The notes below the pieces were generated by a model. It ran no database searches and was not told the origin of the DNA. It worked only from the letters and a program-made list of their open reading frames with translations. A stretch of 64,000 nt of DNA from Pseudomonadota bacterium (GTDB taxonomy: Bacteria; Desulfobacterota; Desulfovibrionia; Desulfovibrionales; Desulfovibrionaceae), in the NCBI GenBank assembly GCA_023460395.1, contig JAEWQB010000025.1:10282-74281 (forward strand), written 5' to 3'. Position numbers and translations under genes: made by a program. Position 1 is the stretch's first letter. The number at the start of each line of letters is the position of its first letter. Positions 24,603 to 32,912 of the stretch are shown one piece after another.

Positions 24603-27113
24603 CTAGCTTTTTGTATCGCCGGGCGAGGAATCCGGCGAGGTACCCTGTAATGTGCCAGCGGTAGGGCCAGACATAGGGACTGGCGCGGACTTTTCCGCAG
24701 AGATGGCGGACTGGAGCGTGAGTTGGGCTACAAGGGGCGTGGTACGAGTTTCAGCAAATGCCCGCTGTGCATCTGCCATGTCTGCCGTGTTCGTCACCTC
24801 TGCTGCGGAAGGGAATCCCATCGGCTTTGCTTCGGTTTGGCCTTTGGCATCGGGTTTGTCATTGGCACGCGGATCTGCTTTTCTGCTCCCGGTGGTGCCG
24901 TTCGCCTTATCTCGCCGTTCTTCGGGGTATTCAATACGCCGGTGGAAGATGCCGGTGAGAATGCGATGGAAATTCTCGCTCAAGGTATGCAGATCCCGCA
25001 AGGTAAGCTCAGATTCGTCAAGCTGGCCTTCCGCGAAAATCCCTTTGATAATGGTATCAATGTGTCCGCGTAAACGGCTGGGCGTGGGGTCGGCGAGCAC
25101 CCGGCTGGAAGCTTCCACCACGTCCGCCAGCATAACCACGGCAGCTTCGCGGGTTTGTGGCTTGGGGCCGGGGTAGCTGTAGTCCTCTTCGCGGGGCGTG
25201 TCGCTTCCTTCCTTGGCTTTATTGAAAAAGAAGCGGACCAGCGACGTGCCGTGGTGCTGCATGATGATGTCCGCTATTTCGTCTCCCAGCCTGTATTGCC
25301 GGGCCATCTCTACGCCGCGTTTGACGTGGGAGATGATGATTAGCGTGCTCATGGAAGGGCCGAGCTTGTCGTGGGGGTTCTTAGCGCGGCCTTGGTTTTC
25401 TATGAAGTATTCCGGCTTCGCCAGTTTGCCCATGTCGTGATAGAGGGCCGCTACTTTGCAGAGCAGGCTATTGGCACCTATAGCCTTGGCTCCGGCTTCC
25501 ACCATGTTGGCGACGATAAGGGAGTGGTGGTATGTGCCGGGAGCTTCCAGCATTAGTTCCTGCAGCACGGGTTGTTCAAGGTTCATGAGTTCCATGAGCC
25601 GGAACCGTGTTGTGTAGTTGAAAATAATTTCAATAAGCGGGCTGAGGGCGAACAACACCAGCAGAGAAAGAAGGCCGTTGCCCACGGCGTAGAGCGCTCC
25701 CATGCCCATCTGCATAACTTCAAATCGCGCGAAAAGCGCAATGCCCAGCCATGCGGCGAGTAGGCCCGCCATATGGGGAAAAACGCTCAGGGCAATATCC
25801 GTGCGTGTTTGCGCCCGTTTTACCAGCAAAACATACCACATGGATGTGATGAAGGTGAACAGGAAGTACCAAAGTCCCGCGCCCGTCATGGCGCAGCAGA
25901 GAAACGTCAGTATCAGGGCGATAACGCTGCAACGGCGAAAGCCGAAGACCATGGCTGCCAGCCCCACGGCACCGGGAACCGGATAGAGCAGGGGCAGCAG
26001 TTCCAGCCGGGCCGCTCCAGCGGGACCGGTCAGCGGGTCGGTTATAGGGCTGTGGGCAAACAACATGAGCAACTTGCACCCGCCCGCGAAAATGAGAATG
26101 AGTAGGCTGGTGAAGAAAAGGTCTTTGTTTTTTATTTCCGAGAGGCGGCGTCCCGGTTTTGCAAAGGCCAGACCGCCGCACAGCAGCAGCGATACAAGAA
26201 ATATCCCCGCGATGCGCATGGGGAAAACATGCTGGCGTTTATGGTTGATGAGCGCCTGTAACTGCCGCTGGTCTTCCTCGGAAACCCGCTCCCCCTGCCG
26301 GACGATAATTTCGCCCTGCTTGATGTGGTAATACACCGGGGTCACGGACTCACGTGCCAGAAGCTTGCGCTGGCGGCTGGTTTCCCTGTTGGGAGTAAGA
26401 GTGGCGAAGGTGAGGGGAGTAAGCAATTCGGTAGCTGCCCGGCGTTCCCGTAAGGGAAGTTTAAGGCCGGACTTCAGCATTTCCGCAAGCTCATCCCGCA
26501 GGGTTTTCTCGTCCGTAACCCCCTGCATGTCCATGCGCATGGTTTCGGTTCCGCTGGCAAGATCGCGTAACACAATGCCGCTGCGGTACTGTTGCAAGGT
26601 GGTGGCATCGGCCACCACGCCCATATTGAGCCGCGCGACCAGCCATGGCAGCACATTTTCAAGAATGGTGTGCTGGAAGGCGGGCGAGGTCCAGTCGTCA
26701 ATAGTCTTTTGGGGAATTTCGGCGGTAAGGGCCTCGGCAATCTGCCAGCGGATTTGCTCCGCTTCGGTGGTGTCGGCAGGTTTCTGCGAGGCGAGAGAGA
26801 AAACGGTTTGCACCCGGCTTTGCATTTGTTCGAGCGGAATACGGTCTAGATCGAACACGGCGGGCTGCAATTCTTCCACCTGTTTGCGCTTGGCAACGGT
26901 GGATTCCACGTCCTCCAGCAGCAGATCCTGATCAGCCATGACATCCTGCGTGGCTATTTCACCAGCCACAAAGAGTGTGGGGCCGGTGCGCAGGTTCACC
27001 CCGCCGATAACGGCAAGTGCTGCCAGTACGAAAAGGAAAAAGACGATGCCAGCTTTGGGCCGTCTTGTGCCTGCGATGGATTTACGCCTCCCCCACAAGG
27101 GAGACATGCCCAT
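24603..27113 (-). CDS. 7TM-HD cyclic-di-AMP phosphodiesterase, PgpH-like
   Basis: About 836-aa membrane protein. After an N-terminal helix comes a long extracytoplasmic domain (about residues 40-290, with a HIKQGEIIVRQGE stretch), then seven membrane helices (about 300-495). The HD domain has YHHS and the metal-binding HD pair H559-D560 (LYHDMGK), and DIIMQHHGT. This arrangement is that of PgpH, which hydrolyses c-di-AMP. The C-terminus (about 735-836) is a long low-complexity Ser/Pro/Ala/Thr-rich tail not seen in typical PgpH. The frame extends to 27158, overlapping phoH by 38 bases; ATG at 27113 just after the phoH stop is preferred but not certain. c-di-AMP specificity is inferred from the family. 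Confidence 0.88.
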   Translation of the reverse strand: MGMSPLWGRRKSIAGTRRPKAGIVFFLFVLAALAVIGGVNLRTGPTLFVAGEIATQDVMADQDLLLEDVESTVAKRKQVEELQPAVFDLDRIPLEQMQSRVQTVFSLASQKPADTTEAEQIRWQIAEALTAEIPQKTIDDWTSPAFQHTILENVLPWLVARLNMGVVADATTLQQYRSGIVLRDLASGTETMRMDMQGVTDEKTLRDELAEMLKSGLKLPLRERRAATELLTPLTFATLTPNRETSRQRKLLARESVTPVYYHIKQGEIIVRQGERVSEEDQRQLQALINHKRQHVFPMRIAGIFLVSLLLCGGLAFAKPGRRLSEIKNKDLFFTSLLILIFAGGCKLLMLFAHSPITDPLTGPAGAARLELLPLLYPVPGAVGLAAMVFGFRRCSVIALILTFLCCAMTGAGLWYFLFTFITSMWYVLLVKRAQTRTDIALSVFPHMAGLLAAWLGIALFARFEVMQMGMGALYAVGNGLLSLLVLFALSPLIEIIFNYTTRFRLMELMNLEQPVLQELMLEAPGTYHHSLIVANMVEAGAKAIGANSLLCKVAALYHDMGKLAKPEYFIENQGRAKNPHDKLGPSMSTLIIISHVKRGVEMARQYRLGDEIADIIMQHHGTSLVRFFFNKAKEGSDTPREEDYSYPGPKPQTREAAVVMLADVVEASSRVLADPTPSRLRGHIDTIIKGIFAEGQLDESELTLRDLHTLSENFHRILTGIFHRRIEYPEERRDKANGTTGSRKADPRANDKPDAKGQTEAKPMGFPSAAEVTNTADMADAQRAFAETRTTPLVAQLTLQSAISAEKSAPVPMSGPTAGTLQGTSPDSSPGDTKS

Positions 27114-27120
27114 GTGCGCG

Positions 27121-28122
27121 TTAGGCTTTTTTGCTGGATTTGGCCTGATTACGTTCATATGCCTGTACTATCCGTCCCACAAGCGGGTGGCGGACAACGT
27201 CGTCTTCATGGAATGTGAGAAAGCGGATTCCCTTGACACCGTCCAGAATGCGCTGTGCCTCCACAAGGCCAGAGCGGGCGGGAGAGCGGCCCCGGTCTGT
27301 GGCGGGCAGGTCTATTTGTGTCACGTCGCCGGTGATAACCGCGCGGGAGCCGAATCCTAGCCGGGTGAGAAACATTTTCATCTGTTCCGGCGTGGTGTTT
27401 TGCGCCTCGTCCAAAATGATGAAGGCGTCATTGAGCGTGCGACCGCGCATAAACGCCAGCGGGGCGACTTCAATAACGCCGCGTTCCATCATTTCGGCAA
27501 CTTTTTCGTAGTCCAGCATGTCGTGGAGCGCATCGTAAAGCGGGCGTAAATAGGGGTTAACCTTTTCCACCAAATCACCGGGGAGAAAGCCCAGTTTTTC
27601 TCCGGCTTCCACTGCGGGTCTGGTGAGAATAATGCGTTTAACTTGCTTGGAAAGAAGCTTGGAAAGCCCCATTGCCACAGCCAAATAGGTTTTCCCCGTT
27701 CCCGCCGGTCCCACGGCGAAAACCATTTCGCAGTCGCGCAGGGCCGCTACGTAGTCTCGCTGACTCAGCGTCTTGGGGGTGATGGTCCTTTTGGGAGACG
27801 CGACAAATACGGATTCTTTGAAGATAACCTTCAATTCCGTGGAGGCATCGCGGTTGAGCATGCCGTAAGCGTAGGCCACATCGCGGGGAAAGAGCGGGTT
27901 TCCCGTTTTAAGCAGGCCATAGAGCTGCGAGAGCAGGTTGAGCACGGTGCACAACTCGTCTTTATTCTCGGAAACCGCTGTCAGCGAAGCTCCACGGGTG
28001 TGTAGGGTCACACCGCTCTTTTCGGAAAGGAGCGCAAGGTTGCTGTTCTGTGGCCCAAATAGGTCATTTGCCAATTGGGCGTCGTCAAATTCCAGCGTTC
28101 TGGTTATGGGCGGCGTGGACAT
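27121..28122 (-). CDS. phoH: PhoH-like ATPase
   Basis: 333-aa cytoplasmic P-loop ATPase of the PhoH group. Walker A GPAGTGKT is at 138-145 and Walker B FIILDEAQN at about 234-242. The family's LTRPAVEAGEKLGFLPGD segment is near 166-183. The N-terminal 110 residues contain a KH-like RNA-binding region. PhoH is widely encoded next to ybeY and the 7TM-HD protein; an RNA-processing role with YbeY is the usual inference. It is the first gene of this operon, with about 300 bases of untranslated sequence between its start and the divergent gene at 28420. Confidence 0.92.
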   Translation of the reverse strand: MSTPPITRTLEFDDAQLANDLFGPQNSNLALLSEKSGVTLHTRGASLTAVSENKDELCTVLNLLSQLYGLLKTGNPLFPRDVAYAYGMLNRDASTELKVIFKESVFVASPKRTITPKTLSQRDYVAALRDCEMVFAVGPAGTGKTYLAVAMGLSKLLSKQVKRIILTRPAVEAGEKLGFLPGDLVEKVNPYLRPLYDALHDMLDYEKVAEMMERGVIEVAPLAFMRGRTLNDAFIILDEAQNTTPEQMKMFLTRLGFGSRAVITGDVTQIDLPATDRGRSPARSGLVEAQRILDGVKGIRFLTFHEDDVVRHPLVGRIVQAYERNQAKSSKKA

Positions 28123-28419
28123 GAGGATGTGAACAAGCTCTCTTTTTATGTGTTTCGCAGAATCTATCCTTTTTTGCCGAGTGCGTCCAACATTTTAGAT
28201 TGGGTATATTCGACTGATATATCAAAATAATTTTCATGGTTACAGTCCGGTGTCTGTTGTGTTTTTCCGTGTGCCGGGGGGGCTTACTGTGGGGAAATGG
28301 AGGGTATTCAGGGGAGGCGAATTCATTCAGCGGGTACTGGTACGAATCCTGCTTTTCCTTAAGAAACGTAAGTCTGGCGGCAAGAGTTGCCGTTTTTTTC
28401 AGTATCTAAGGAGTCGCAT
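28123..28419. other. Divergent intergenic region between phoH and the 213-aa gene
   Basis: 297 bases. Near the phoH side is an AT-rich stretch with a 10-bp palindrome TGATATATCA (28215-28224). Near the other end is the small hairpin listed separately. I did not recognise a riboswitch class in the leader. Confidence 0.5.
28378..28399 (+). terminator. Terminator-like hairpin just before the 213-aa gene
   Basis: CGGCAA-GAG-TTGCCG followed by seven T residues, ending 20 bases before the ATG. There is no plus-strand gene upstream for it to terminate, so it could be a leader attenuator. The stem has only six base pairs, so a weak or chance structure is possible. Confidence 0.5.
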
Positions 28420-29061
28420 ATGTATACCTCTGGCCTGAGTACTTCGGAAGGCCTTGCCTATTCCGGCCTGAAAAATGAGTCGGCAACTGGTGAAAGCGCC
28501 GCTTCTGAGAGCAGCACCTCGCGCATTACGGCACGGCGCGCTTCCATGTATACTGGAAGCAGCAACACCATGGCGGGCATCGCCCGCGAAGTGGAGGCCG
28601 CTTTGTCCGGTGTGGAACCGGACAAAAACGGGCGCATCACCTTCCAGCGCGTGGCTGAACACAAAAAGGCCAGAGAGGAAGAATTTGCGAATCAGGTAAA
28701 AAAGGATCTGCTGGCTCTGGGAGTGGATGAGGATATTGAATTCCGTCTGGTTTCCAACAGCAGCGGCGGGGTGAGCGTGGTTTCCGACCACGAAGACGCC
28801 GCCATGGTGGAACGGTACTTTAAAGCGAATCCTGAAATGGCGGAACAGTTTTCCCAAATAGAAATGCTGGGGAATTTTGACCGTGCCCGCCAGTATCAGA
28901 GCAAACCCGTTTCCGACATGCGCAAAGAAATTCAAATGCAGGCTGTGAGCGCATTTATGAATACGGCTCAGGGTAATGGCATGTCGTTGGTTTCCGAGCT
29001 TATGGATTTTTCCAGTTCCGGGTACACTGCGGGCATGTTCGGGCTGAGTCTGACTATTTAG
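28420..29061 (+). CDS. Hypothetical protein, Ser/Ala-rich N-terminus
   Basis: 213-aa protein that I cannot assign. The first 55 residues are rich in Ser, Thr, Ala and Gly without a signal peptide. A helical, charged middle follows (VAEHKKAREEEFANQVKKDL). The segment VDEDIEFRLVSNSSGGVSVVSDHEDAAMVERYFKAN looks like a small folded domain. The C-terminus repeats Ser/Gly-rich motifs. Such Ser-rich, cysteine-free ends are seen in secreted flagellar or type III substrates, but no such export signal is proven here. AAGGAG lies 7 bases before the ATG. It is a single-gene unit, divergent from phoH. Confidence 0.7.
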   Translation: MYTSGLSTSEGLAYSGLKNESATGESAASESSTSRITARRASMYTGSSNTMAGIAREVEAALSGVEPDKNGRITFQRVAEHKKAREEEFANQVKKDLLALGVDEDIEFRLVSNSSGGVSVVSDHEDAAMVERYFKANPEMAEQFSQIEMLGNFDRARQYQSKPVSDMRKEIQMQAVSAFMNTAQGNGMSLVSELMDFSSSGYTAGMFGLSLTI

Positions 29062-29161
29062 CCATTCCGGGTAGGCGGGAGCACATCGCGCTCACTGCTG
29101 GTATGGGCTGGCAGCCGTTGTTTTACCCGGCTTACCCTTGTCATTCTCCCGTGATGCTGGC

Positions 29162-30295
29162 ATGACTTCGCGGATGCGAACTCTTCAGATTATTAATGTC
29201 CGCTGGTTCAACGCCACAGCGTGGTACGGGCTATATCTCGCGTCTCTCCTGCGTGCTGCAGGACACGATTCACGGGTTGTGGTCCCGCGTCATACCTTAT
29301 GCGCCCGCACGGTAAGCGAGTGGGGGTTTGATCCTATTTTTATGGATTTGAACACTTCAAATCCGCTGCGTCTTTCCCGCACATACAGTCAGATGGGCCG
29401 TTTTCTTAAAGGCTTTCGCCCGGACATTGTGAATTGTCACCGTGGCGAGGGCTTTTTTTTATGGGGACTGCTGAAGAAGCAACTGGCTGGTGGTCCGAAT
29501 GCGTTTCGGCTTGTGCGCACACGGGGCGATCAGCGATTGCCCAAAAACACCGCGGTGAATCGTTGGTTGCACGCTTCTGTGGCGGATGCGGTAGTGGCGA
29601 CAAATAGCGTGATGGCCCGCCATTTTACAGAAGCGTTGCATATTCCGCCGGAGCATGTGCATACGATTTTGGGGGGAGTGGACACTGCCCGTTTTGCCTT
29701 TGACGCGGCGGGACGGGAGCGGATTCGCGCGGAATTCGGCTATGGCCCGGAACACTGTGTGCTGGGTCTGTTGGGCAGATTTGACGAGGTTAAAGGGCAA
29801 CGGGAACTGCTCGACGCGCTTGCCTCGCTGTATCATGAGCAGGAATTGCGCTCGGTGCGGTTGTTATTGCTGGGTTTTGACAGCGCCACCTCGCAACAGA
29901 CGGTGGAAGGCTGGATACAGGAACGGCAGCTTGGCGAGGTGGTGCGTATTACGGGTAAACGCCCGGACGTGGCGGCCTGCCTTTCCGCTGTGGATGTGGG
30001 CGTGGTTGCTTCCAAATGGTCGGAAACCATTGCCCGTGCGGCTCTGGAAATCATGGCCTGCGGGCGTCCGCTTATTTCCACATCCGTGGGAGTTATGCCC
30101 GACCTGCTGACACCGGACGCGCTTTTTCCCCCGGCGGATGCGCCTGCCATGGCACGCGCTCTTCGCCGGGCGGTCACGGACCCGGCATGGCGGGAAGCTC
30201 TCCGCGCAGAGCAGCAACCGTGTATTCGTACTTTAAGCGGAGAGCGCTTTTTGGAGCGCACGCTTTCCCTGTATCAGGGTCTTCTTTCATCATAA
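29162..30295 (+). CDS. Glycosyltransferase family 4 protein
   Basis: 377-aa GT-B fold glycosyltransferase. N-terminal acceptor domain begins RTLQIINVRWFNATAWYG. The C-terminal donor-binding domain has LGLLGRFDEVKGQRELLDAL, RVRLLLLGF-type strand and the GT4 ending VGVVASKWSETIARAALEIMACGRPLISTSVG, with the conserved glutamate pair region (E-x7-E in SETIARAALEI). It probably transfers a sugar in lipopolysaccharide or another glycan; substrate unknown. Start is uncertain: no clear ribosome site precedes either ATG (29162 or 29174). It is followed after 12 bases by the threonine aldolase gene. Confidence 0.85.
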   Translation: MTSRMRTLQIINVRWFNATAWYGLYLASLLRAAGHDSRVVVPRHTLCARTVSEWGFDPIFMDLNTSNPLRLSRTYSQMGRFLKGFRPDIVNCHRGEGFFLWGLLKKQLAGGPNAFRLVRTRGDQRLPKNTAVNRWLHASVADAVVATNSVMARHFTEALHIPPEHVHTILGGVDTARFAFDAAGRERIRAEFGYGPEHCVLGLLGRFDEVKGQRELLDALASLYHEQELRSVRLLLLGFDSATSQQTVEGWIQERQLGEVVRITGKRPDVAACLSAVDVGVVASKWSETIARAALEIMACGRPLISTSVGVMPDLLTPDALFPPADAPAMARALRRAVTDPAWREALRAEQQPCIRTLSGERFLERTLSLYQGLLSS

Positions 30296-30307
30296 GGAGC
30301 TTGGGCT

Positions 30308-31339
30308 ATGGATAATTTCGCCAGCGATAATGCGTCCGGCGTGCATCCTCGCGTCTTGGAGGCCATGGCGCGTGTGAATAGCGGATGGGCGGGGGCGTAT
30401 GGAGATGATGCCGCCACACAACGGGCTGACGCCGCATTTCGTGCGTTACTCGGTGACGATATTGCCGTATTCTACGTGGTGAATGGCACCGGAGCCAATG
30501 TGCTGGGCCTGAAAAGTCTTGTTCGTTCCCACCACGCCGTGGTGTGCACGCAGGTGGCTCATATCAATGTGGACGAAACCGGTGCCCCGGAAGCGCTCGT
30601 GGGATGCAAACTTCTTGCCCTGCCTGCCCCCGGAGGCAAACTGACGCCAGATATGGTGCGCCCCCTGCTTGCCGCGCGTGGTGTCATGCATCACAACCAA
30701 CCCAAAGTTATTTCGCTCACGCAGGCCACGGAGATGGGGGAAGTGTATACCCCGGAAGAGATTCGCGCTCTGGCGGATTTCGCGCATGAGAATGGCATGT
30801 TCCTGCATATGGATGGCGCACGTATTGCCAATGCCGTTGCTTATCTGGGATGCTCGCTGGCGGAGGCGACGCGGGATGCCGGTGTGGACGTGCTCTCCTT
30901 TGGCGGGACAAAGAATGGCATGGCTTACGGCGAGGCTGTGGTCCTTTTTAACGCGTCCGCCCGCCCGGAACTTGTGGAGGCCTTTCCCTATCTGCGAAAG
31001 CAGAATTTGCAGCTTTTTTCCAAAATGCGCTATGTTTCCTGCCAGTTTGAGGAAATGCTTTCCTCCGGCCTGTGGTTGCAGAATGCCGTCCACGCCAATG
31101 CCATGACCCGGAAGCTGGCGGAAGGGCTGGCGGCGTTGCCCCATGTGCGGGTGGATAACCGGGTAGAAGCGAACGAGATTTTCGCCACCATGCGACCGGA
31201 GCACATTGCCGCGCTGCAGGAACGCTTTTTCTTTTATACGTGGGACGAGGCGGTCCATCGGGTGCGGCTTGTCTGCTCCTTCGATACCACTGAGGCGCAG
31301 GTGGACGCGTTTATTCGCGCTGCTGCCGCGCTGGTGTAG
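30308..31339 (+). CDS. ltaE: Low-specificity L-threonine aldolase
   Basis: 343-aa PLP enzyme that splits threonine and allo-threonine to glycine and acetaldehyde. FASDNASGVHPRVLEAM is the usual N-terminus. The PLP lysine is K202 in SFGGTKNGM, and the aspartate pair HMDGARIANA is at about 167-176. AAGGAG lies 8 bases before the ATG. It is on the same strand as the glycosyltransferase with 12 bases between, so they are probably co-transcribed even though their functions differ. The downstream tadA gene is convergent. Confidence 0.9.
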   Translation: MDNFASDNASGVHPRVLEAMARVNSGWAGAYGDDAATQRADAAFRALLGDDIAVFYVVNGTGANVLGLKSLVRSHHAVVCTQVAHINVDETGAPEALVGCKLLALPAPGGKLTPDMVRPLLAARGVMHHNQPKVISLTQATEMGEVYTPEEIRALADFAHENGMFLHMDGARIANAVAYLGCSLAEATRDAGVDVLSFGGTKNGMAYGEAVVLFNASARPELVEAFPYLRKQNLQLFSKMRYVSCQFEEMLSSGLWLQNAVHANAMTRKLAEGLAALPHVRVDNRVEANEIFATMRPEHIAALQERFFFYTWDEAVHRVRLVCSFDTTEAQVDAFIRAAAALV

Positions 31340-31375
31340 CGGTTTGCCCGCCGTGCCTGTCCGTCTGTTTTTGCG

Positions 31376-31918
31376 TTATGCCTGTTCGGCGCGGGGGCGC
31401 TGCTCCTTCCGGCGGCGTCGGAAAAATGCGGAGAGCTGCTCACTGCACCGGTCCGCAAGTACGCCACCCGTGTGCCACAGGGCGTGGTTGTGAAAAGGAA
31501 GCGTTAGCCCCTGTATTTGCGAATCTAACGAGCCGGTTTTCGGGTCTGCGGCACCGTATACCACGCCGCGTATACGAGCATGCACCATGGCGCCCACGCA
31601 CATGAGGCACGGTTCCAGCGTGACTACCAGCACGGCATCTTCCACCCGATAATTCCCCACGGCTTGAGCCGCCCGGCGTAACGCCAATACTTCGGCATGG
31701 GCCGTGGGGTCGTGGTCAGTGATGGTCCGGTTGCACGCGCGGGAGAGAATGGCTCCGTTTGGAGCCACCAGCACCGCGCCCACGGGCACTTCATCCAGCG
31801 CTTCCGCGTTGGCGGCTTCGTGCAGGGCCAATGCCATCAGGTCTTCCCAGCAGGTCCACCCTGCGGGCAGTGCGGTCAGGTCTGCTAAACGATGCTCCAG
31901 TTCCCGCCGGGTGGTCAT
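31376..31918 (-). CDS. tadA: tRNA adenosine-34 deaminase
   Basis: 180-aa zinc deaminase that converts adenosine-34 to inosine in tRNA-Arg(ACG). Zinc ligands and catalytic acid: H74/E76 in TAHAE, C104 and C107 in EPCLMC. The N-terminal 22 residues are an extension relative to E. coli TadA. Its ATG overlaps the stop of the LOG gene (ATGA). The substrate tRNA-Arg(ACG) is encoded in this same window at 40630-40706. Confidence 0.92.
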   Translation of the reverse strand: MTTRRELEHRLADLTALPAGWTCWEDLMALALHEAANAEALDEVPVGAVLVAPNGAILSRACNRTITDHDPTAHAEVLALRRAAQAVGNYRVEDAVLVVTLEPCLMCVGAMVHARIRGVVYGAADPKTGSLDSQIQGLTLPFHNHALWHTGGVLADRCSEQLSAFFRRRRKEQRPRAEQA

Positions 31919-32580
31919 GGTTGGGGCGGGGTGTGCTTCAGAATATGCGCCACCACTTCGGCGGGCGTATCCAATACGGTGATGAGGTCCATTTCCCGTT
32001 CCGCGATATATCCGTTTTTCACCATTTGGTCGCGTACCCAGTCCAGCAGGCCATTCCAGAATTCACTTTTGTAGAGGATAATGGGAAAGGCCTTGATGCG
32101 GTTGGTCTGCGTAAGCACAAAGGCTTCGCTTAATTCGTCCAGAGTGCCGAAACCGCCGGGCATGACCACGTAGGCCATGGCGTATTTGACGAACATGAGC
32201 TTGCGCACGAAAAAGTAACGGAAATCGCACCGCACGTTCATGTAGTTGTTAGAGTGCTGTTCCATGGGCAAGTGAATGTGCAGCCCGACAGAGGTGCCGT
32301 TGGCGGAGGTCGCCCCTTTGTTTCCCGCCTCCATAAGGCCGGGTCCGCCGCCGGTAATCACGCCGTAGCCCGCTTCCACCAGCATTCGGGAGATTTCTTC
32401 CGTTTCCTTGTACAGCGGGGCGGTCTGCGGAACGCGGGCGGAACCGAAGATAGAAACGCATTGTCCGATGTCGTTGAGGGTTTCAAAACCGTCCACCAAT
32501 TCAGACATGATTTTGAAAAGACGCCATGACTCCTTTATGGAAAGGCTGTCGATGACATATTGTTTGGATGACGCGGTCAT
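31915..32580 (-). CDS. LOG family protein (nucleoside-5'-monophosphate phosphoribohydrolase)
   Basis: 221-aa Rossmann-fold protein of the LOG/TIGR00730 group. Signature motifs: GGGPGLMEAGNKGA at 77-90 and PGGFGTLDE at 141-149. Plant and bacterial homologues cleave AMP-type substrates to ribose phosphate and adenine or cytokinin bases. The start at 32580 is supported by AGGAG. A longer frame to 32685 has no ribosome site. It is the first gene of a two-gene unit with tadA, the stop and start overlapping by four bases. Confidence 0.9.
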   Translation of the reverse strand: MTASSKQYVIDSLSIKESWRLFKIMSELVDGFETLNDIGQCVSIFGSARVPQTAPLYKETEEISRMLVEAGYGVITGGGPGLMEAGNKGATSANGTSVGLHIHLPMEQHSNNYMNVRCDFRYFFVRKLMFVKYAMAYVVMPGGFGTLDELSEAFVLTQTNRIKAFPIILYKSEFWNGLLDWVRDQMVKNGYIAEREMDLITVLDTPAEVVAHILKHTPPQP

Positions 32581-32912
32581 GAGATCTCCTGTATGTGCGT
32601 GAAATGAACGGGTCGTTTCCGTGTGAATGCCGCGGGCCAATGTTCCGAGGCGTGATGAGGCACCAACGGTGCATCCGGGGTGCATACGGACACGCTACGC
32701 CCGGAAGCTCCCTGAGGGCCACTCCCTCTGGATACGTGGCTTACGGGCAAGCCATACCATCTGCACCATACGATTTTCTCATGCATGGCGCAACAGCCTT
32801 TGCAACTACGGCACGGACTGTTCACCGGGGAAATTGCTTGCACTTGGCGTCTTCTGTATACATAGTGGGAAACTTCCGCTCCGGCGGGTTATCCAGTAGA
32901 AAGAGAGCGTGC
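32581..32912. other. Divergent intergenic region between the LOG and MBL genes
   Basis: 332 bases between divergent starts. It holds the plus-strand promoter listed at 32834. No gene, RNA or strong repeat was seen in the remainder. Confidence 0.5.
32834..32862 (+). promoter_or_regulatory. Candidate sigma-70 promoter of the MBL-fold gene
   Basis: TTGCTT (32834-32839) and TATACA (32857-32862) with a 17-base spacer, about 50 bases upstream of the ATG at 32913. Box quality is good for the -10 and moderate for the -35. Confidence 0.6.

Noticed and set aside
28123..28377. Possible riboswitch in the leader of the 213-aa gene
   Set aside because: I could not match any known riboswitch consensus, such as c-di-GMP or cobalamin types; only the small hairpin is supported.
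32595..32912. Upstream extension of the MBL-fold frame
   Set aside because: The family N-terminus and GAGAG mark the start at 32913; the extension covers the divergent promoter region.
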